DNA of 59,610 nt from Lachnospiraceae bacterium (GCA_017550165.1 JAFZQH010000037.1:1-59610), one strand, 5' to 3'; shown: positions 17,584 through 26,659, numbered from the stretch's first letter. A program made the numbers and translations. The notes: generated by a model from the letters alone, not told the origin.

Positions 17584-18348
17584 TCAAATATCCACTTCTT
17601 CAGCGACAAATACGGGGCCTTCCGTACAGACTCTCGCATTATTTACGTGGGTATGGGCATCCTTCTTTACAGTCCTGCACACGCAGCCCAGGCATGCTCC
17701 TACGCCGCATGCCATGCGCTCTTCAAGGGAAATGTAGGCGGTGATTCCCTTTTCTTTCGCATATTTTTTTACTGCAGTCAACATCACAAGAGGACCGCAG
17801 GCGTATATCACTTCCGCCTCCGGCCTGTCTGCAGCTATGGCATCCATTACATTTCCCCTGGTCCCCATCAGGCCGTTTTCCGTGGAAATGTGCAGCTGCC
17901 CCGCTTTCTCCAGCTCATTTTTCAGGAATATCTCATCCCTGTATCCCGCAACAATCACAGGATCGACCAGGTTCTTCGCCAGTTCCAGCATTGGCGGTAT
18001 TCCGATGCCTCCGCCGATCAGCATGGCTTTTTTGTCCGAGATCAGCGGGAAACCATTGCCCAAAGGCCCCATTACGGTCACTTCGTCTCCCGATGTCAGT
18101 CTCGAGAGGCATTTCGTTCCCTTTCCCGCAATCCTATATACAAGGCGGAGTGTGCCCTGTTCCTTATTGATCTCACAGATACTTATGGGTCTCGGCAGGA
18201 GCAGGGACGGATCATCGGTATAGACGTTAATGAACTGCCCGGGCTTCGCGTTCTCCGCAAGGTCTTCCGCCTTGATCCACAGGCTGTATATATCTTTTGC
18301 AATGATACTTTGACTTAATATGAGTGCTTCCACGTACGTTTTAGACAT
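17584..18348 (-). CDS. pyrK: Dihydroorotate dehydrogenase B, electron-transfer subunit
   Basis: A 254-residue iron-sulfur flavoprotein partner of PyrD that passes electrons to NAD+. It has the FAD site RPISICEINKEQGTLRLVYR, the nucleotide loop IGGGIGIPPMLELAK, and the [2Fe-2S] cysteines in ACGVGACLGCVC followed by RVCTEGP. Length is normal. AGAGGA precedes the ATG. It is directly upstream of pyrD; the unrelated ATPase gene at 18387 separates it from pyrF. Confidence 0.95.
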   Translation of the reverse strand: MSKTYVEALILSQSIIAKDIYSLWIKAEDLAENAKPGQFINVYTDDPSLLLPRPISICEINKEQGTLRLVYRIAGKGTKCLSRLTSGDEVTVMGPLGNGFPLISDKKAMLIGGGIGIPPMLELAKNLVDPVIVAGYRDEIFLKNELEKAGQLHISTENGLMGTRGNVMDAIAADRPEAEVIYACGPLVMLTAVKKYAKEKGITAYISLEERMACGVGACLGCVCRTVKKDAHTHVNNARVCTEGPVFVAEEVDI

Positions 18349-18386
18349 TTCTTTATTCCTCTATTTCGTTCATTCATAATACCTCA

Positions 18387-19457
18387 TTATATCATCCCAT
18401 ATTCACGGACATATTCCGCAAAAAACGGAGGATTCAGCCCTATGTATCCCTGTCTGCCTGTTATGACGCCTCTTTTCAAAAGTCTGTCACGATAGACCGA
18501 ATATCCTTTTGATTTATCACCCATAAGAGAGAGGACTTCCTCTCTCTTGTACTCTTCCTTTGCTGTGAGCAATGATGCCAGAAATCTGTCTTCACCTGAC
18601 AGTTCCTCCCAGATCTTTTCATAAGAGTATGCAAAGAGTTCACTCTTCAGCTCATCTATCATTTCTTCAAACGATGCATCATTCCCCCGCCTGAAATAAA
18701 TGGCTCCAAGCTGCTGAAATGCATAGGCATATCCCCTTGTGATCGACGCCATTTTCTTCGATGTATCCGCATCAACCGAAAGCCTGGATTTATACATTTC
18801 AGACATTCTTATATAATTCAGAGGCTTTGTGGCAACTGTTGTCCCCCGTCTGAAAAAGGTCAGATTCTTCGTATTCCCCAGTTCCATAACATTTTCGTAT
18901 AAACCCGTACACACAAAGTACACCGGAAAGCCGGAAAACAACCAACCGGAAAACTCATGTGCAAAAACAACCATATCCTGAGTTTTGGAAACATCATCAA
19001 CACAAATGAGTATCTTTTTATGAAGCTCTCTGACAACCTCCAGCATCTTCCCTATTTCCACGCCAACATCAAAAAATCTGTCATCCGGTTGTTTGGAAAA
19101 ACCGACTCCGCCCCCGGTTCCGAATACAGAAGCTGACAGATTAAGACTTATTGACTTCGCACGTTCCCTGATAAACTTCTCGCTGTTCAATGCTGCTGCG
19201 AATTGTACCAGCATATCTCTTCCGGGATTGAGCGAATAAACGATCCAGCCATTATCAGCGAATTCTTTCGAGCGTATCTTATCGTGAATATTTGCCAGAA
19301 TAACCGTTTTGCCCGATCCTCTTATCCCGGTGATCTTATAAACTGACTCCGTAGGACTTTCATACGAAAAATTCTCAATTATCTCACGGGGTTCCTCCGT
19401 CGGAATATACGTGTATTCCGGAAGTTTGCTGAAAGTGGTTGAAAAAGGGTTCTGCAT
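18387..19457 (-). CDS. AAA-type ATPase with C-terminal winged helix
   Basis: A 356-residue protein. The Walker A motif is GIRGSGKT (residues 44-51); Walker B is ILICVDD (about 149-155). The mid-part is typical of AAA/STAND-like ATPases. The C-terminal 80 residues (REEVLSLMGDKSKGYSVYRD and following) look like a winged helix, suggesting DNA binding. The gene interrupts an otherwise pure pyrimidine block (pyrF-ATPase-pyrK-pyrD), and its own upstream region holds a regular array of TTATAC repeats, so it is probably an acquired unit. Function is unknown; self-regulation or a defence/toxin role is possible. Confidence 0.75.
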   Translation of the reverse strand: MQNPFSTTFSKLPEYTYIPTEEPREIIENFSYESPTESVYKITGIRGSGKTVILANIHDKIRSKEFADNGWIVYSLNPGRDMLVQFAAALNSEKFIRERAKSISLNLSASVFGTGGGVGFSKQPDDRFFDVGVEIGKMLEVVRELHKKILICVDDVSKTQDMVVFAHEFSGWLFSGFPVYFVCTGLYENVMELGNTKNLTFFRRGTTVATKPLNYIRMSEMYKSRLSVDADTSKKMASITRGYAYAFQQLGAIYFRRGNDASFEEMIDELKSELFAYSYEKIWEELSGEDRFLASLLTAKEEYKREEVLSLMGDKSKGYSVYRDRLLKRGVITGRQGYIGLNPPFFAEYVREYGMI

Positions 19458-19492
19458 GATTTTCTCCTAAAAAAAGAGATAACTTATGGTTT

Positions 19493-19558
19493 TTATACTT
19501 TTTATTTGTCTTTATACTTTTTATACTTTTGAAATCATTTTATACTTTTTATACTTTT
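19493..19558. repeat. Iteron-like TTATAC array upstream of the ATPase gene
   Basis: TTATAC(TTTT) starts at 19493, 19512, 19521, 19540 and 19549. The spacing alternates 19, 9, 19, 9, giving a 28-base period. It lies 36-101 bases before the ATPase start, in its promoter region. A binding site for the encoded protein is inferred. Confidence 0.75.
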
Positions 19559-19577
19559 TTGTCAATCCATCTCATCC

Positions 19578-20501
19578 TTAATGCCCCAGGGCCCAGTTGA
19601 TATCCTGGATCATATCAATGGCCGCCTGGCGGGAAGCATTTGCAAAATCCGCCTCTCCGAAGGTCTCGTAATTTTCCTGCTGATATGCGGCAATGATACC
19701 TCTGGAGGAGTTAACGATGGCGCCGTAGCCGTCGTCGTTAAAGAATCCCAGAAGATCTCTGGCGCTGGCACCCTGTGCACCGTAGCCCGGCACCAGAATG
19801 TAGGACTTGGGCATAAGCATGCGAAGCCGCATTCCGATCTCAGGATAGGTGGCGCCGCATACTGCGCCTATATTGCTGTATTCCTTTCCCATGTGCTCGG
19901 AAGCCCAGGCATCAACCATCATTGCCACGTGCTCATATATGGGAAAGCCGTCGCTGACCTTGTCCTGAAGCTCTCCACTGGAGGGATTGGAGGTCTTGAC
20001 CAGGATGAAGAGACCCTTCTTCTCCACCTTTGCCACCTGTATAAAGGGCTCGATGCCGTCGCTGCCCAGGTAAGGGTTAACCGTAACAAAATCCTCGTCG
20101 AAGCCGTGGCAGACGCTCTTGCCCACCAGCACACTGCCGATATGGCCGTCTGCGTAAGCCTCGGAGGTGGAACCGATATCGCCTCTTTTGATGTCACCGA
20201 TAACGATAAGCCCCATATCCTTGGCGTAATCCACGGTCTTCTTGAAGGCGATCATGCCCTCTACACCGAACTGCTCGTACATTGCTATCTGGGGTTTAAC
20301 CGCCGGAACTATATCATATATCTTGTCAATGATCTGCCTGTTAAACTCGAATACCGCCTCGGAAGCGCCCTTTAAGTTCTCACCGTGCTTGGCGAAGGCG
20401 TCCGCCTTGATGTGGTCGGGTATGAAAGAAAGCTTGGGGTCTAAGCCTACCACAACCGGGGCGTTAAGATCCTTGATCCTGGTGACTAACTTGTTGATCA
20501 T
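19578..20501 (-). CDS. pyrF: Orotidine 5'-phosphate decarboxylase
   Basis: A 307-residue type 2 OMP decarboxylase, the last step to UMP. It carries VVGLDPKLSFIP near the N-terminus, VIGDIKRGDIGSTSEAYADG with the catalytic Lys-Asp network, TVNPYLGSDGI and ILVPGYGAQGASARD. The start at 20501 (MINKLVTRIK) is chosen because GAAAGGA lies 8-9 bases upstream; the ATG three codons earlier abuts that site. The longer open frame runs into REP-like copy 4 and is not real. Its stop lies 121 bases before the ATPase start. Confidence 0.95.
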   Translation of the reverse strand: MINKLVTRIKDLNAPVVVGLDPKLSFIPDHIKADAFAKHGENLKGASEAVFEFNRQIIDKIYDIVPAVKPQIAMYEQFGVEGMIAFKKTVDYAKDMGLIVIGDIKRGDIGSTSEAYADGHIGSVLVGKSVCHGFDEDFVTVNPYLGSDGIEPFIQVAKVEKKGLFILVKTSNPSSGELQDKVSDGFPIYEHVAMMVDAWASEHMGKEYSNIGAVCGATYPEIGMRLRMLMPKSYILVPGYGAQGASARDLLGFFNDDGYGAIVNSSRGIIAAYQQENYETFGEADFANASRQAAIDMIQDINWALGH

Positions 20502-20523
20502 AATACTCATCCTTTCTGACAAG

Positions 20524-20570
20524 GGTTGACAGGGGGACGGTCCTTTTGTCACACCGTCCCCCTGTCAACC
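20524..20570. repeat. REP-like hairpin, copy 4
   Basis: Perfect 18-bp inverted repeat GGTTGACAGGGGGACGGT with 11-nt loop (CCTTTTGTCAC). It lies between the PilZ gene and pyrF, a few bases past the PilZ stop. Confidence 0.88.
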
Positions 20571-20576
20571 GGTCCT

Positions 20577-20930
20577 CTATATTCCCTCGTTCTCGTTGAA
20601 CATCTGATATATATCAATCTTAAGCACATCTGTCTCATTCATTCCCACAAAGGTACAACCATAGTGGAAATATCCGTCATTACCTTCGCTCTTGCGGACT
20701 ACTTCAATGACGCACTCTATGATCTCCTTAGTCCAGATCTGGAGCTTGGTGTCGAAATACTTACCTACCTCAAGATCCTGCTTGCATTTAAAGCCTATGC
20801 CGGAACGGGACAGGTCCGTGACCTCTACATTCAGGTACTTGACTGTAACGACCTCATCTATCTCCAGTTCTTCAAGCTTAAGATCAACCTCCAGCGGAAG
20901 TCGTTTGCTTTTTCTTCTTTCTTCCCCCAT
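20577..20930 (-). CDS. PilZ domain c-di-GMP receptor
   Basis: A 117-residue single-domain protein. Both c-di-GMP contacts are present: the RRKSKR motif at residues 5-10 and DLSRSGIGF at about 39-47 (D/NxSxxG). The remainder fits the PilZ beta-barrel. It has no membrane segment and no YcgR-type N-terminal domain. GGAGGT precedes the ATG. It lies between pyrC (59 bases) and pyrF, an unusual place. With two EAL proteins and a SigD-type promoter in the window, it probably helps couple c-di-GMP to motility or surface traits. Confidence 0.88.
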   Translation of the reverse strand: MGEERRKSKRLPLEVDLKLEELEIDEVVTVKYLNVEVTDLSRSGIGFKCKQDLEVGKYFDTKLQIWTKEIIECVIEVVRKSEGNDGYFHYGCTFVGMNETDVLKIDIYQMFNENEGI

Positions 20931-20989
20931 AACATACCTCCATACAAGTAATGTCCGTCTTCAATTATTCTATTATAATTCTTGCTATA

Positions 20990-22261
20990 TCACAACCTAA
21001 AAATAACTTTTCCTTCAAGCAAAGTATAACGCACTTCCCCCTTCACGCTCATTCCGTGGAAGGGTGTGTTCTTTCCCTTCGATACAAAGGTGTTCTTATC
21101 TATCTCGTATTCTTTCGAAGGATCAAATATTACAATATCCGCCACATGGCCGGGGCTTATATCCCCCTTATCGATCCCCAGTACTCGGGCGGGGTTGTAA
21201 CTCATCTTAGCCGCCATATCTAGGGGCGTGATGACCCCAGTATCCACCAGCTGTGTATAGGTAAGGCAGGCACTGGTCTCCAGCCCCACGATCCCAAATG
21301 GCGCATCCTTGATGCCCTTGGCCTTCTCTTCCGCCGAATGAGGGGCATGATCCGTGGAAATGACACTCATGATCCCTTTTCCCAGCCCGTCTATCAGAGC
21401 CTGCCGGTCTTCCTTAGTGCGAAGGGGCGGATTCATCTTGTAGTTGGCATCGTCCCCCTTGATATCCTCCGATGTCAGGGTAAAATGATGGGGACATACC
21501 TCTGCCGTAACATCAATGCCTTGAGCCTTGGCGGTCTCCACCATGGGTACGGAAAACGCCGTAGAACAATGACAAAGATGAAGTCTCGCTCCCGTCTCCT
21601 TTGCCAGAAGAATATCCCTTGAGGCTATAACATCCTCAACAGCATTGCTGATACCATTAAAGCCGAGGCGTTTCGAGTTCTCATCCAGGTTAAGGACTCC
21701 GCCTTCCACCAGATTGATGTCCTCGCAGTGGGCCAGTACAGGAATCCACAGTTTTGCCGCCAGCTTCATTGCCTGACGGTAAAGACCGGAATCCATAACA
21801 GACTTACCGTCTTCAGACAGGGCACATATCCCATGGGCAGCCATTCCCTCAATATCAGAGAGTTCCTTCCCTTCCATGCCCTTGGTTACGGCTCCCACCT
21901 GAAGGACATTTACAAGAGCATCTCTCTTTATAATCCCGTTGATTTCGTCAACCATCTCGATACTATCTATAACCGGCTTAGTGTTCGGCATGGCCACGAT
22001 CGTAGTAAAACCGCCCTTTGCAGCCGCTTTAGTCCCCGTGACCACATCCTCCTTATACTCCTGTCCCGGAGTCCGAAGATGAACATGGAGATCGATAAGA
22101 CCGGGCATGACAAAACACCCGGAGGCATCAATAACCTCGCAATCCGTCTCATTTATATCAGGGCCTATCTTCGATACTATACCATCGCATATCAGCAGGT
22201 CCGTGATCTCATCCGTGTTGGTAGCGGGATTTAACACCCTGCCCCCTTTTATCAATATCAT
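20990..22261 (-). CDS. pyrC: Dihydroorotase
   Basis: A 423-residue zinc amidohydrolase that makes dihydroorotate from carbamoyl aspartate. It has PGLIDLHVHLRTPGQEYKED (metal HxH), GGFTTIVAMPNTKPV, LHLCHCST, AEVCPHHFTLT and STDHAPHSAEEK (catalytic Asp), followed by the usual C-terminal beta domain. This is the long type I form. It is the most upstream pyr gene here. Element A, a long palindrome, lies just before its start. Confidence 0.96.
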   Translation of the reverse strand: MILIKGGRVLNPATNTDEITDLLICDGIVSKIGPDINETDCEVIDASGCFVMPGLIDLHVHLRTPGQEYKEDVVTGTKAAAKGGFTTIVAMPNTKPVIDSIEMVDEINGIIKRDALVNVLQVGAVTKGMEGKELSDIEGMAAHGICALSEDGKSVMDSGLYRQAMKLAAKLWIPVLAHCEDINLVEGGVLNLDENSKRLGFNGISNAVEDVIASRDILLAKETGARLHLCHCSTAFSVPMVETAKAQGIDVTAEVCPHHFTLTSEDIKGDDANYKMNPPLRTKEDRQALIDGLGKGIMSVISTDHAPHSAEEKAKGIKDAPFGIVGLETSACLTYTQLVDTGVITPLDMAAKMSYNPARVLGIDKGDISPGHVADIVIFDPSKEYEIDKNTFVSKGKNTPFHGMSVKGEVRYTLLEGKVIFRL

Positions 22262-22290
22262 ATGCTAAACCTCATTTCAAAATAAGTGAG

Positions 22291-22417
22291 CGAATAATCA
22301 ATTCATAAGCAGTGCCTTTGCGGACGTCGGTTCTTAGTGAACGCATAAAGCGTGAACTTAGAACCGCTACGCTTCGCAACGGAGTGAGAACGTCACTGCG
22401 TTGAATTAGATTATTCG
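22291..22417. repeat. Structured palindrome family, element A
   Basis: A 127-base imperfect palindrome. The outer stem pairs CGAATAATC (22291) with GATTATTCG (22417 end) and extends through AATTCA and GCAGTG. The core is CCTTTGCGGACGTCGG on the left and CCGCTACGCTTCGCAACGG on the right. An inner stem pairs GGTTCT with AGAACC. Related to elements B, C and D. It lies between queA and pyrC. Confidence 0.85.
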
Positions 22418-22449
22418 AGAACGTATTCTTAGAAGATAACCATACCCTT

Positions 22450-23529
22450 TTATTGAATAAACATAGCATCCCCGAATGAGAAGAACCGATACTTCTCCTC
22501 TACGGCGCATTTATAAGCCTCCAGCATAAACTCTCTCCCCGCCAGGGCCGACACCAGCATAAGCAGTGTAGACTCCGGAAGATGGAAATTTGTGATCAAA
22601 GCATCCAGCACCTTGAACTTATATCCGGGATAGATGAAAATGTCCGTCCAGCCGCTTGACTCCTTCAGATGGCCATCCTCATCCGCCGCGGACTCAATAG
22701 TCCTGCAGCTGGTAGTTCCCACGCAAATGACCCTTCCGCCGCCTTCCTTGGTCTCGTTAATGATATCAGCCGCTTCTTTGGGGATATTGTAATATTCAGA
22801 GTGCATATGATGATCCAGGATATTCTCCACCTTCACCGGTCGGAAGGTCCCAAGGCCCACGTGAAGGGTCACATAAGCAATCCTTACGCCCATGTTCTCT
22901 AACTCTTTAAGGAGCTCCGGGGTGAAATGAAGCCCCGCCGTAGGCGCTGCGGCAGAACCGTCATACTTGGCATATACAGTCTGGTAGCGGTTTCTGTCTT
23001 TAAGCTTATGCTTGATATAGGGCGGCAGGGGCATCTGTCCCAGCTTATCAAGGATCTCCTCGAAAATGCCTTCATAGGTAAATCTGATATGCCTGTTGCC
23101 ATCCTCACAGATATCAATGATCTCCCCGGTCAGCAGCCCATCACCAAAGGAAATCACCGTTCCGGGCTTGCACTTCTTCCCCGGCCTCACCAGACACTCC
23201 CAATATGTCGCCATCTTCGATGGCGACAGCATTCCGGCGTCAGCCGGTGCGTCATATGTCGCCATCTCCAGCCGCTTGAGCAGCAAAACCTCTATCTCCG
23301 CCCCGGTATCTTTCTTCACTCCGAAAAGCCTTGCCGGGATAACCTTGGTATCATTCAATACCAGGCAGTCCCCGGGATGGAGCATGGAGGTGATATCCTT
23401 AAAAGTTTTATGTTCTATAGTCTTTTTTTGCCTGTCTAAAACCATAAGCCTGGACGAAGACCTATCCTCCAGCGGGTCCTGGGCTATCAGTTCTTCAGGC
23501 AGATCATAGTAAAAATCGTGTAAATTCAA
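22450..23529 (-). CDS. queA: tRNA preQ1(34) S-adenosylmethionine ribosyltransferase-isomerase
   Basis: A 359-residue enzyme that builds epoxyqueuosine on tRNA from preQ1 and SAM. Family motifs are [73 protein letters not shown] and [18 protein letters not shown]. The usual length is about 342; the extra 17 residues ([17 protein letters not shown], about residues 108-124) are an in-frame palindromic insertion. The gene starts 12 bases after the C11 peptidase stop. Reading frame and all conserved motifs are intact, so it is probably functional. Confidence 0.93.
   Translation of the reverse strand: MNLHDFYYDLPEELIAQDPLEDRSSSRLMVLDRQKKTIEHKTFKDITSMLHPGDCLVLNDTKVIPARLFGVKKDTGAEIEVLLLKRLEMATYDAPADAGMLSPSKMATYWECLVRPGKKCKPGTVISFGDGLLTGEIIDICEDGNRHIRFTYEGIFEEILDKLGQMPLPPYIKHKLKDRNRYQTVYAKYDGSAAAPTAGLHFTPELLKELENMGVRIAYVTLHVGLGTFRPVKVENILDHHMHSEYYNIPKEAADIINETKEGGGRVICVGTTSCRTIESAADEDGHLKESSGWTDIFIYPGYKFKVLDALITNFHLPESTLLMLVSALAGREFMLEAYKCAVEEKYRFFSFGDAMFIQ
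23203..23267. repeat. In-frame palindromic insertion inside queA
   Basis: A 14-bp direct repeat (ATATGTCGCCATCT) occurs at 23203-23216 and 23254-23267, 51 bases (17 codons) apart. Between them are an inverted copy (ATGGCGACA, 23219-23227) and a CCGGCGTCAGCCGG hairpin. The segment falls where QueA relatives have no residues. Confidence 0.8.
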
Positions 23530-23541
23530 TGTTGCTCCTTA

Positions 23542-25371
23542 TCAATCATCCGAAAGGATCCAGCTGTCGGTACTATCATCATATTCGTAAAGCAGCTCGT
23601 ATTCGTCATCGTAGAAGTACATCTTATTAGTGTTATCATCATATAAGAATACCGTTCCGTCTTCCACCATATACCAAATATCATCCTCGTAATCATAGAT
23701 CCAGTTCTCCGAAAGAGCGCTTTCTTCATGACCGTAGAAGCATCCGGAACTGTAATCATAGGCATGAGAGCCGAAACAGCCGGTGGTACATTCGTATCCG
23801 TATTCTCTTTCATAATCGCCCCAGCCGTACCAGCTGTTTTCAAAATCCCCGTAGTCATAGTGATCATCAGAAGCAATAGTGAAATTGGAAAGCCAGTCTA
23901 TATAATCCTTGTCAATGGTATCCTTATATACCTCCTTGATATGCTCATACAGGGTGGAATCCCCATAGGGAAGAGCAATTGCCATACCGGTAAGTTCATT
24001 CTTGTCCCTGGTATGACCGTTATAGGTCAGAGCCGCCTTCAATGCCGAAATAAGGTTCTTGGCCTCATCGCTGACACTGTCCACGCTTTCAACCACAGCC
24101 ATCATATCCGTAAGGTAATAATCCTCCAGGGTGACATAACTCATGTCATCTCCCCAGTTATACATATCGTAATCGCTGAATCCTCCGCCACCGGGACCAC
24201 CGCTGAAACTGCCGCTTCCGGGGCCTCCACTGAAACTGCCGCTTCCGGGACCTCCACTGAAACTGCCGCTTCCGGGACCGCCGCTGAAACTGCCGCTGAA
24301 TCCGCCGCCGTGGTTACTGCCTCTTCCCTTGGATTTGTGCTGCCTGCTGTAATTCTTCGCAAAAAATGTTTCCTGATTCTTATATGCGTAAGCCTTCCAG
24401 GCCTTGAAGAGATTCTCCACCGTAGACTCATTTATAAGAGAAATACAGGAAGAAGACCCTTCCGGCGAAGTATCATTTGAGCTTATGATCTCATCAATGA
24501 TCTTTTTACCCAGGATGGGGGTGGTAATGCCGGGATTCTCCTCCAGGGTATCCAGCCAGCCCTTGTAGCTCCACCCCAGACCGGATTCAAAATCCTCGGA
24601 AAGCAAAGTGTACATGCAGTAAGGCGCCAGAGCATAACAGGTCTCCAGGCTGGACATGATACAGCAATCCATTCCTATCAGGTCAAAATGTACATCCTTG
24701 TTGGCCTCCAGGGCCTTGGCCATCTCAGACAAAGACAGGCTTGCCATCTCATCATTCTGCCACTCATCATAGCCGAAACCGTACACCGGCCCGCCACCGT
24801 GATCCCATAATAAAAGCATATTCCTGTCCGCAGGATAATTGCTTTTGCAAAAACCGATAAACTCCGACAGGGTATCTTTTGATGTGCAGTCAAGCTTACC
24901 AAGATTATCTCTTACCAGCTCAAGATTACCATCCTTGATGACGAAGGTCTGGGCAGTATTGTTGGAAATGATATTATTCTGCCACTGCCTGGTTCCCATG
25001 GTCTGGATCACCACATTAACATTCTCTCCGGCTTTGGAATCAAGCATCTCAGAGATATCCGCAGTAGCAGAGCCGCCCTGGGTCTCAAGGTCAGATCCGT
25101 TCATGTATACCATGACCGTAACGCTCTTTTTCTCATAGGCTCCGTTCTGAACATCAATACCTGCCCCCTGGAATATCTCAATCAAGCGGTTAGCGACCAA
25201 TTCTCCTGCATTTCCGGAGGGCTGGGATATACTGGCAGGTGCGGGGGCTTTCTTCGTTTCCTTCGTTTCCTGCCCGGCTCCGGCACAGCCTGTAAAATTT
25301 ATGACAAGGGAGGCCATGATGGCTCCTGTCATCAATGTCCTTTTAATTGTTTTTAAACGGTCATTCTTCAT
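23542..25371 (-). CDS. Clostripain-like (C11) cysteine peptidase, lipoprotein
   Basis: A 609-residue surface lipoprotein. The signal ends in the lipobox NFTGC (Cys29). The C11 core starts at VTVMVYMNGSDLE (84-96). His191 lies in LLLWDHGGG, and the Cys in IGMDCCIMSSLE (about residue 237) fits the catalytic dyad. Residues 355-400 are tandem GSGSFSGGP repeats, encoded by a 30-bp DNA repeat, in the region where clostripains are often processed. The C-terminus (about 490-609) is rich in Tyr, Asp and Trp. It has its own promoter and leads into queA. It probably cleaves after basic residues. Confidence 0.85.
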   Translation of the reverse strand: MKNDRLKTIKRTLMTGAIMASLVINFTGCAGAGQETKETKKAPAPASISQPSGNAGELVANRLIEIFQGAGIDVQNGAYEKKSVTVMVYMNGSDLETQGGSATADISEMLDSKAGENVNVVIQTMGTRQWQNNIISNNTAQTFVIKDGNLELVRDNLGKLDCTSKDTLSEFIGFCKSNYPADRNMLLLWDHGGGPVYGFGYDEWQNDEMASLSLSEMAKALEANKDVHFDLIGMDCCIMSSLETCYALAPYCMYTLLSEDFESGLGWSYKGWLDTLEENPGITTPILGKKIIDEIISSNDTSPEGSSSCISLINESTVENLFKAWKAYAYKNQETFFAKNYSRQHKSKGRGSNHGGGFSGSFSGGPGSGSFSGGPGSGSFSGGPGSGSFSGGPGGGGFSDYDMYNWGDDMSYVTLEDYYLTDMMAVVESVDSVSDEAKNLISALKAALTYNGHTRDKNELTGMAIALPYGDSTLYEHIKEVYKDTIDKDYIDWLSNFTIASDDHYDYGDFENSWYGWGDYEREYGYECTTGCFGSHAYDYSSGCFYGHEESALSENWIYDYEDDIWYMVEDGTVFLYDDNTNKMYFYDDEYELLYEYDDSTDSWILSDD

Positions 25372-25392
25372 GTGTATTCTCCTTCGAAGTCC

Positions 25393-25421
25393 ATTATAAC
25401 CTTTAGGGCATATTCACGCAA
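25393..25421 (-). promoter_or_regulatory. Promoter for the C11 peptidase gene
   Basis: Minus strand TTGCGT (25421-25416), 17 bases, TATAAT (25398-25393), about 20 bases before the ATG. Confidence 0.6.
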
Positions 25422-25427
25422 TCAAAA

Positions 25428-25470
25428 GGAAAAAGAAGAAAGAGCCGGAATTGTTGTCAACTCCGACTCT
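25428..25470 (-). terminator. Terminator of the lipoprotein pair
   Basis: AGAGTCGGA and TCCGGCTCT pair (25470-25462 with 25449-25441; one G-U), followed on the minus strand by a pyrimidine-rich TTCTTCTTTTT tract. It ends the transcript of the genes at 26047 and 25505. Confidence 0.7.
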
Positions 25471-25504
25471 TAAATGTCTGATCAAATAAATCTTTCCCTG
25501 AAGA

Positions 25505-26017
25505 CTATTTAGCTGTAACTACGAAGTCCTCTCCGTCAAATGCAAGAGTCATGGTAACACCTGATGTGCTGCACTCGCTTAAGTCAAGGCCCTGGAACTC
25601 TACAGAATCACCGTTGCCGTCAACAGCCTTGATATCCCACTTAACATTCTCTGCATCGATAACAAGAGCTCCCTTAGCTGACTCACCACTCTTTAAGCCC
25701 TGTCCGCCGAGAGCATCGGTTCCCCACTCATCTCTTCCGGCACCTGAAAGATAAAGCTCCTTAAGATCAACACCACACTTGTTCTCGAATACTACGGGAA
25801 CCTCGATGACTGAAGCCTGGCTGCCGGCTGCTGAAGAAGCTGCTGCTGAAGATGCTGCTGCGCTTGATGCCGGTGCGGCTGATGAAGCTGCTGCTGATGA
25901 AGCTGCTACGCTTGACTTAGCTGCACTTGAAGCCGGTGCTGCACTTCCGCCGCATCCTGCTAATAAGCCTGCTGCAACAACTGCTGCTGTTACTAATACT
26001 GCTAATCTCTTTTTCAT
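25505..26017 (-). CDS. Lipoprotein with Ala/Ser linker
   Basis: 170 residues. Signal peptide with lipobox LLAGC (Cys22), then a long linker of Ala, Ser and Pro (about 24-68) from GCx-type codons, then a compact domain of about 100 residues beginning VIEVPVVFENKCGVDLKELY. The domain has two Cys (about 82 and 151) that could pair. AAAGGAG precedes the ATG; 29 bases separate it from the lipoprotein gene upstream, so they are co-transcribed. The function is unknown; surface exposure is inferred. Confidence 0.75.
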   Translation of the reverse strand: MKKRLAVLVTAAVVAAGLLAGCGGSAAPASSAAKSSVAASSAAASSAAPASSAAASSAAASSAAGSQASVIEVPVVFENKCGVDLKELYLSGAGRDEWGTDALGGQGLKSGESAKGALVIDAENVKWDIKAVDGNGDSVEFQGLDLSECSTSGVTMTLAFDGEDFVVTAK

Positions 26018-26046
26018 CTGTATTCTCCTTTAACTCCTTGATCTAC

Positions 26047-26595
26047 TTAGAACTGGGGCTTTGCTCCTGCATCGATCTCTTTAACAGCTGAAACGAACTT
26101 AGCCTTATCAACTTCGCCTACAAGTCCCTTACCTACATCACCCATATCAAGGAGGAACTTACCGTCAGATTCCTCAACAGAGAATGTTAATGCTGTTCCA
26201 TTAGACTGATCAGAGATTGTCATTGTGTTACCGTCAACCTTGCAGTCACCAACCCATGATCCGCTCTCTGATGAAGAAGTATCTAAGAACACGATAGCTC
26301 CGATTGTGTTATCTTTGCCAAGGGCAAGAAGCATATATACATCCTCACTGTCTGTTATACCTGCATAGAAGTTAGAGAATGAATCCCATGTGCTCTCGGG
26401 TCTTGCAGTGTTGCCGCTTGCTGCTGCAGATGAAGCTGCTGCAGATGAAGCTGCCGGTGCTGCTGCTGCTGAAGCTGCTGCACTTGAAGCTGCCTTAGAT
26501 GAAGCCGGTGCTGCACTTCCGCCGCCGCATCCGGCCATGAATGCTGATACTACGAGAACTCCTGCCAATACAATACCTGTTACTGCTTTTCTCAT
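26047..26595 (-). CDS. Lipoprotein with Ala/Ser linker
   Basis: 182 residues. The start at 26595 (MRKAVTGIVL) has AAAGGAGAG upstream; the open frame to 26670 runs through the promoter. Lipobox FMAGC (Cys23), Gly/Ala/Ser linker (24-60), then a domain of about 120 residues (WDSFSNFYAGITDSEDVYML and beyond) that is probably beta-rich, with the pattern of a small extracellular binding domain. No catalytic motif is seen. It is first in a two-gene transcript with the related lipoprotein at 25505. The function is unknown. Confidence 0.75.
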   Translation of the reverse strand: MRKAVTGIVLAGVLVVSAFMAGCGGGSAAPASSKAASSAAASAAAAPAASSAAASSAAASGNTARPESTWDSFSNFYAGITDSEDVYMLLALGKDNTIGAIVFLDTSSSESGSWVGDCKVDGNTMTISDQSNGTALTFSVEESDGKFLLDMGDVGKGLVGEVDKAKFVSAVKEIDAGAKPQF

Positions 26596-26659
26596 TAAAA
26601 ACTCTCTCCTTTTGAAATAAAACTGAATTTGTGTTCTGGTCTGTAAACCATCAAGGTTA

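Noticed and set aside
20502-20552. Longer N-terminus for PyrF
   Set aside because: The extra residues come from REP-like copy 4, and the proper ribosome site lies downstream of them.
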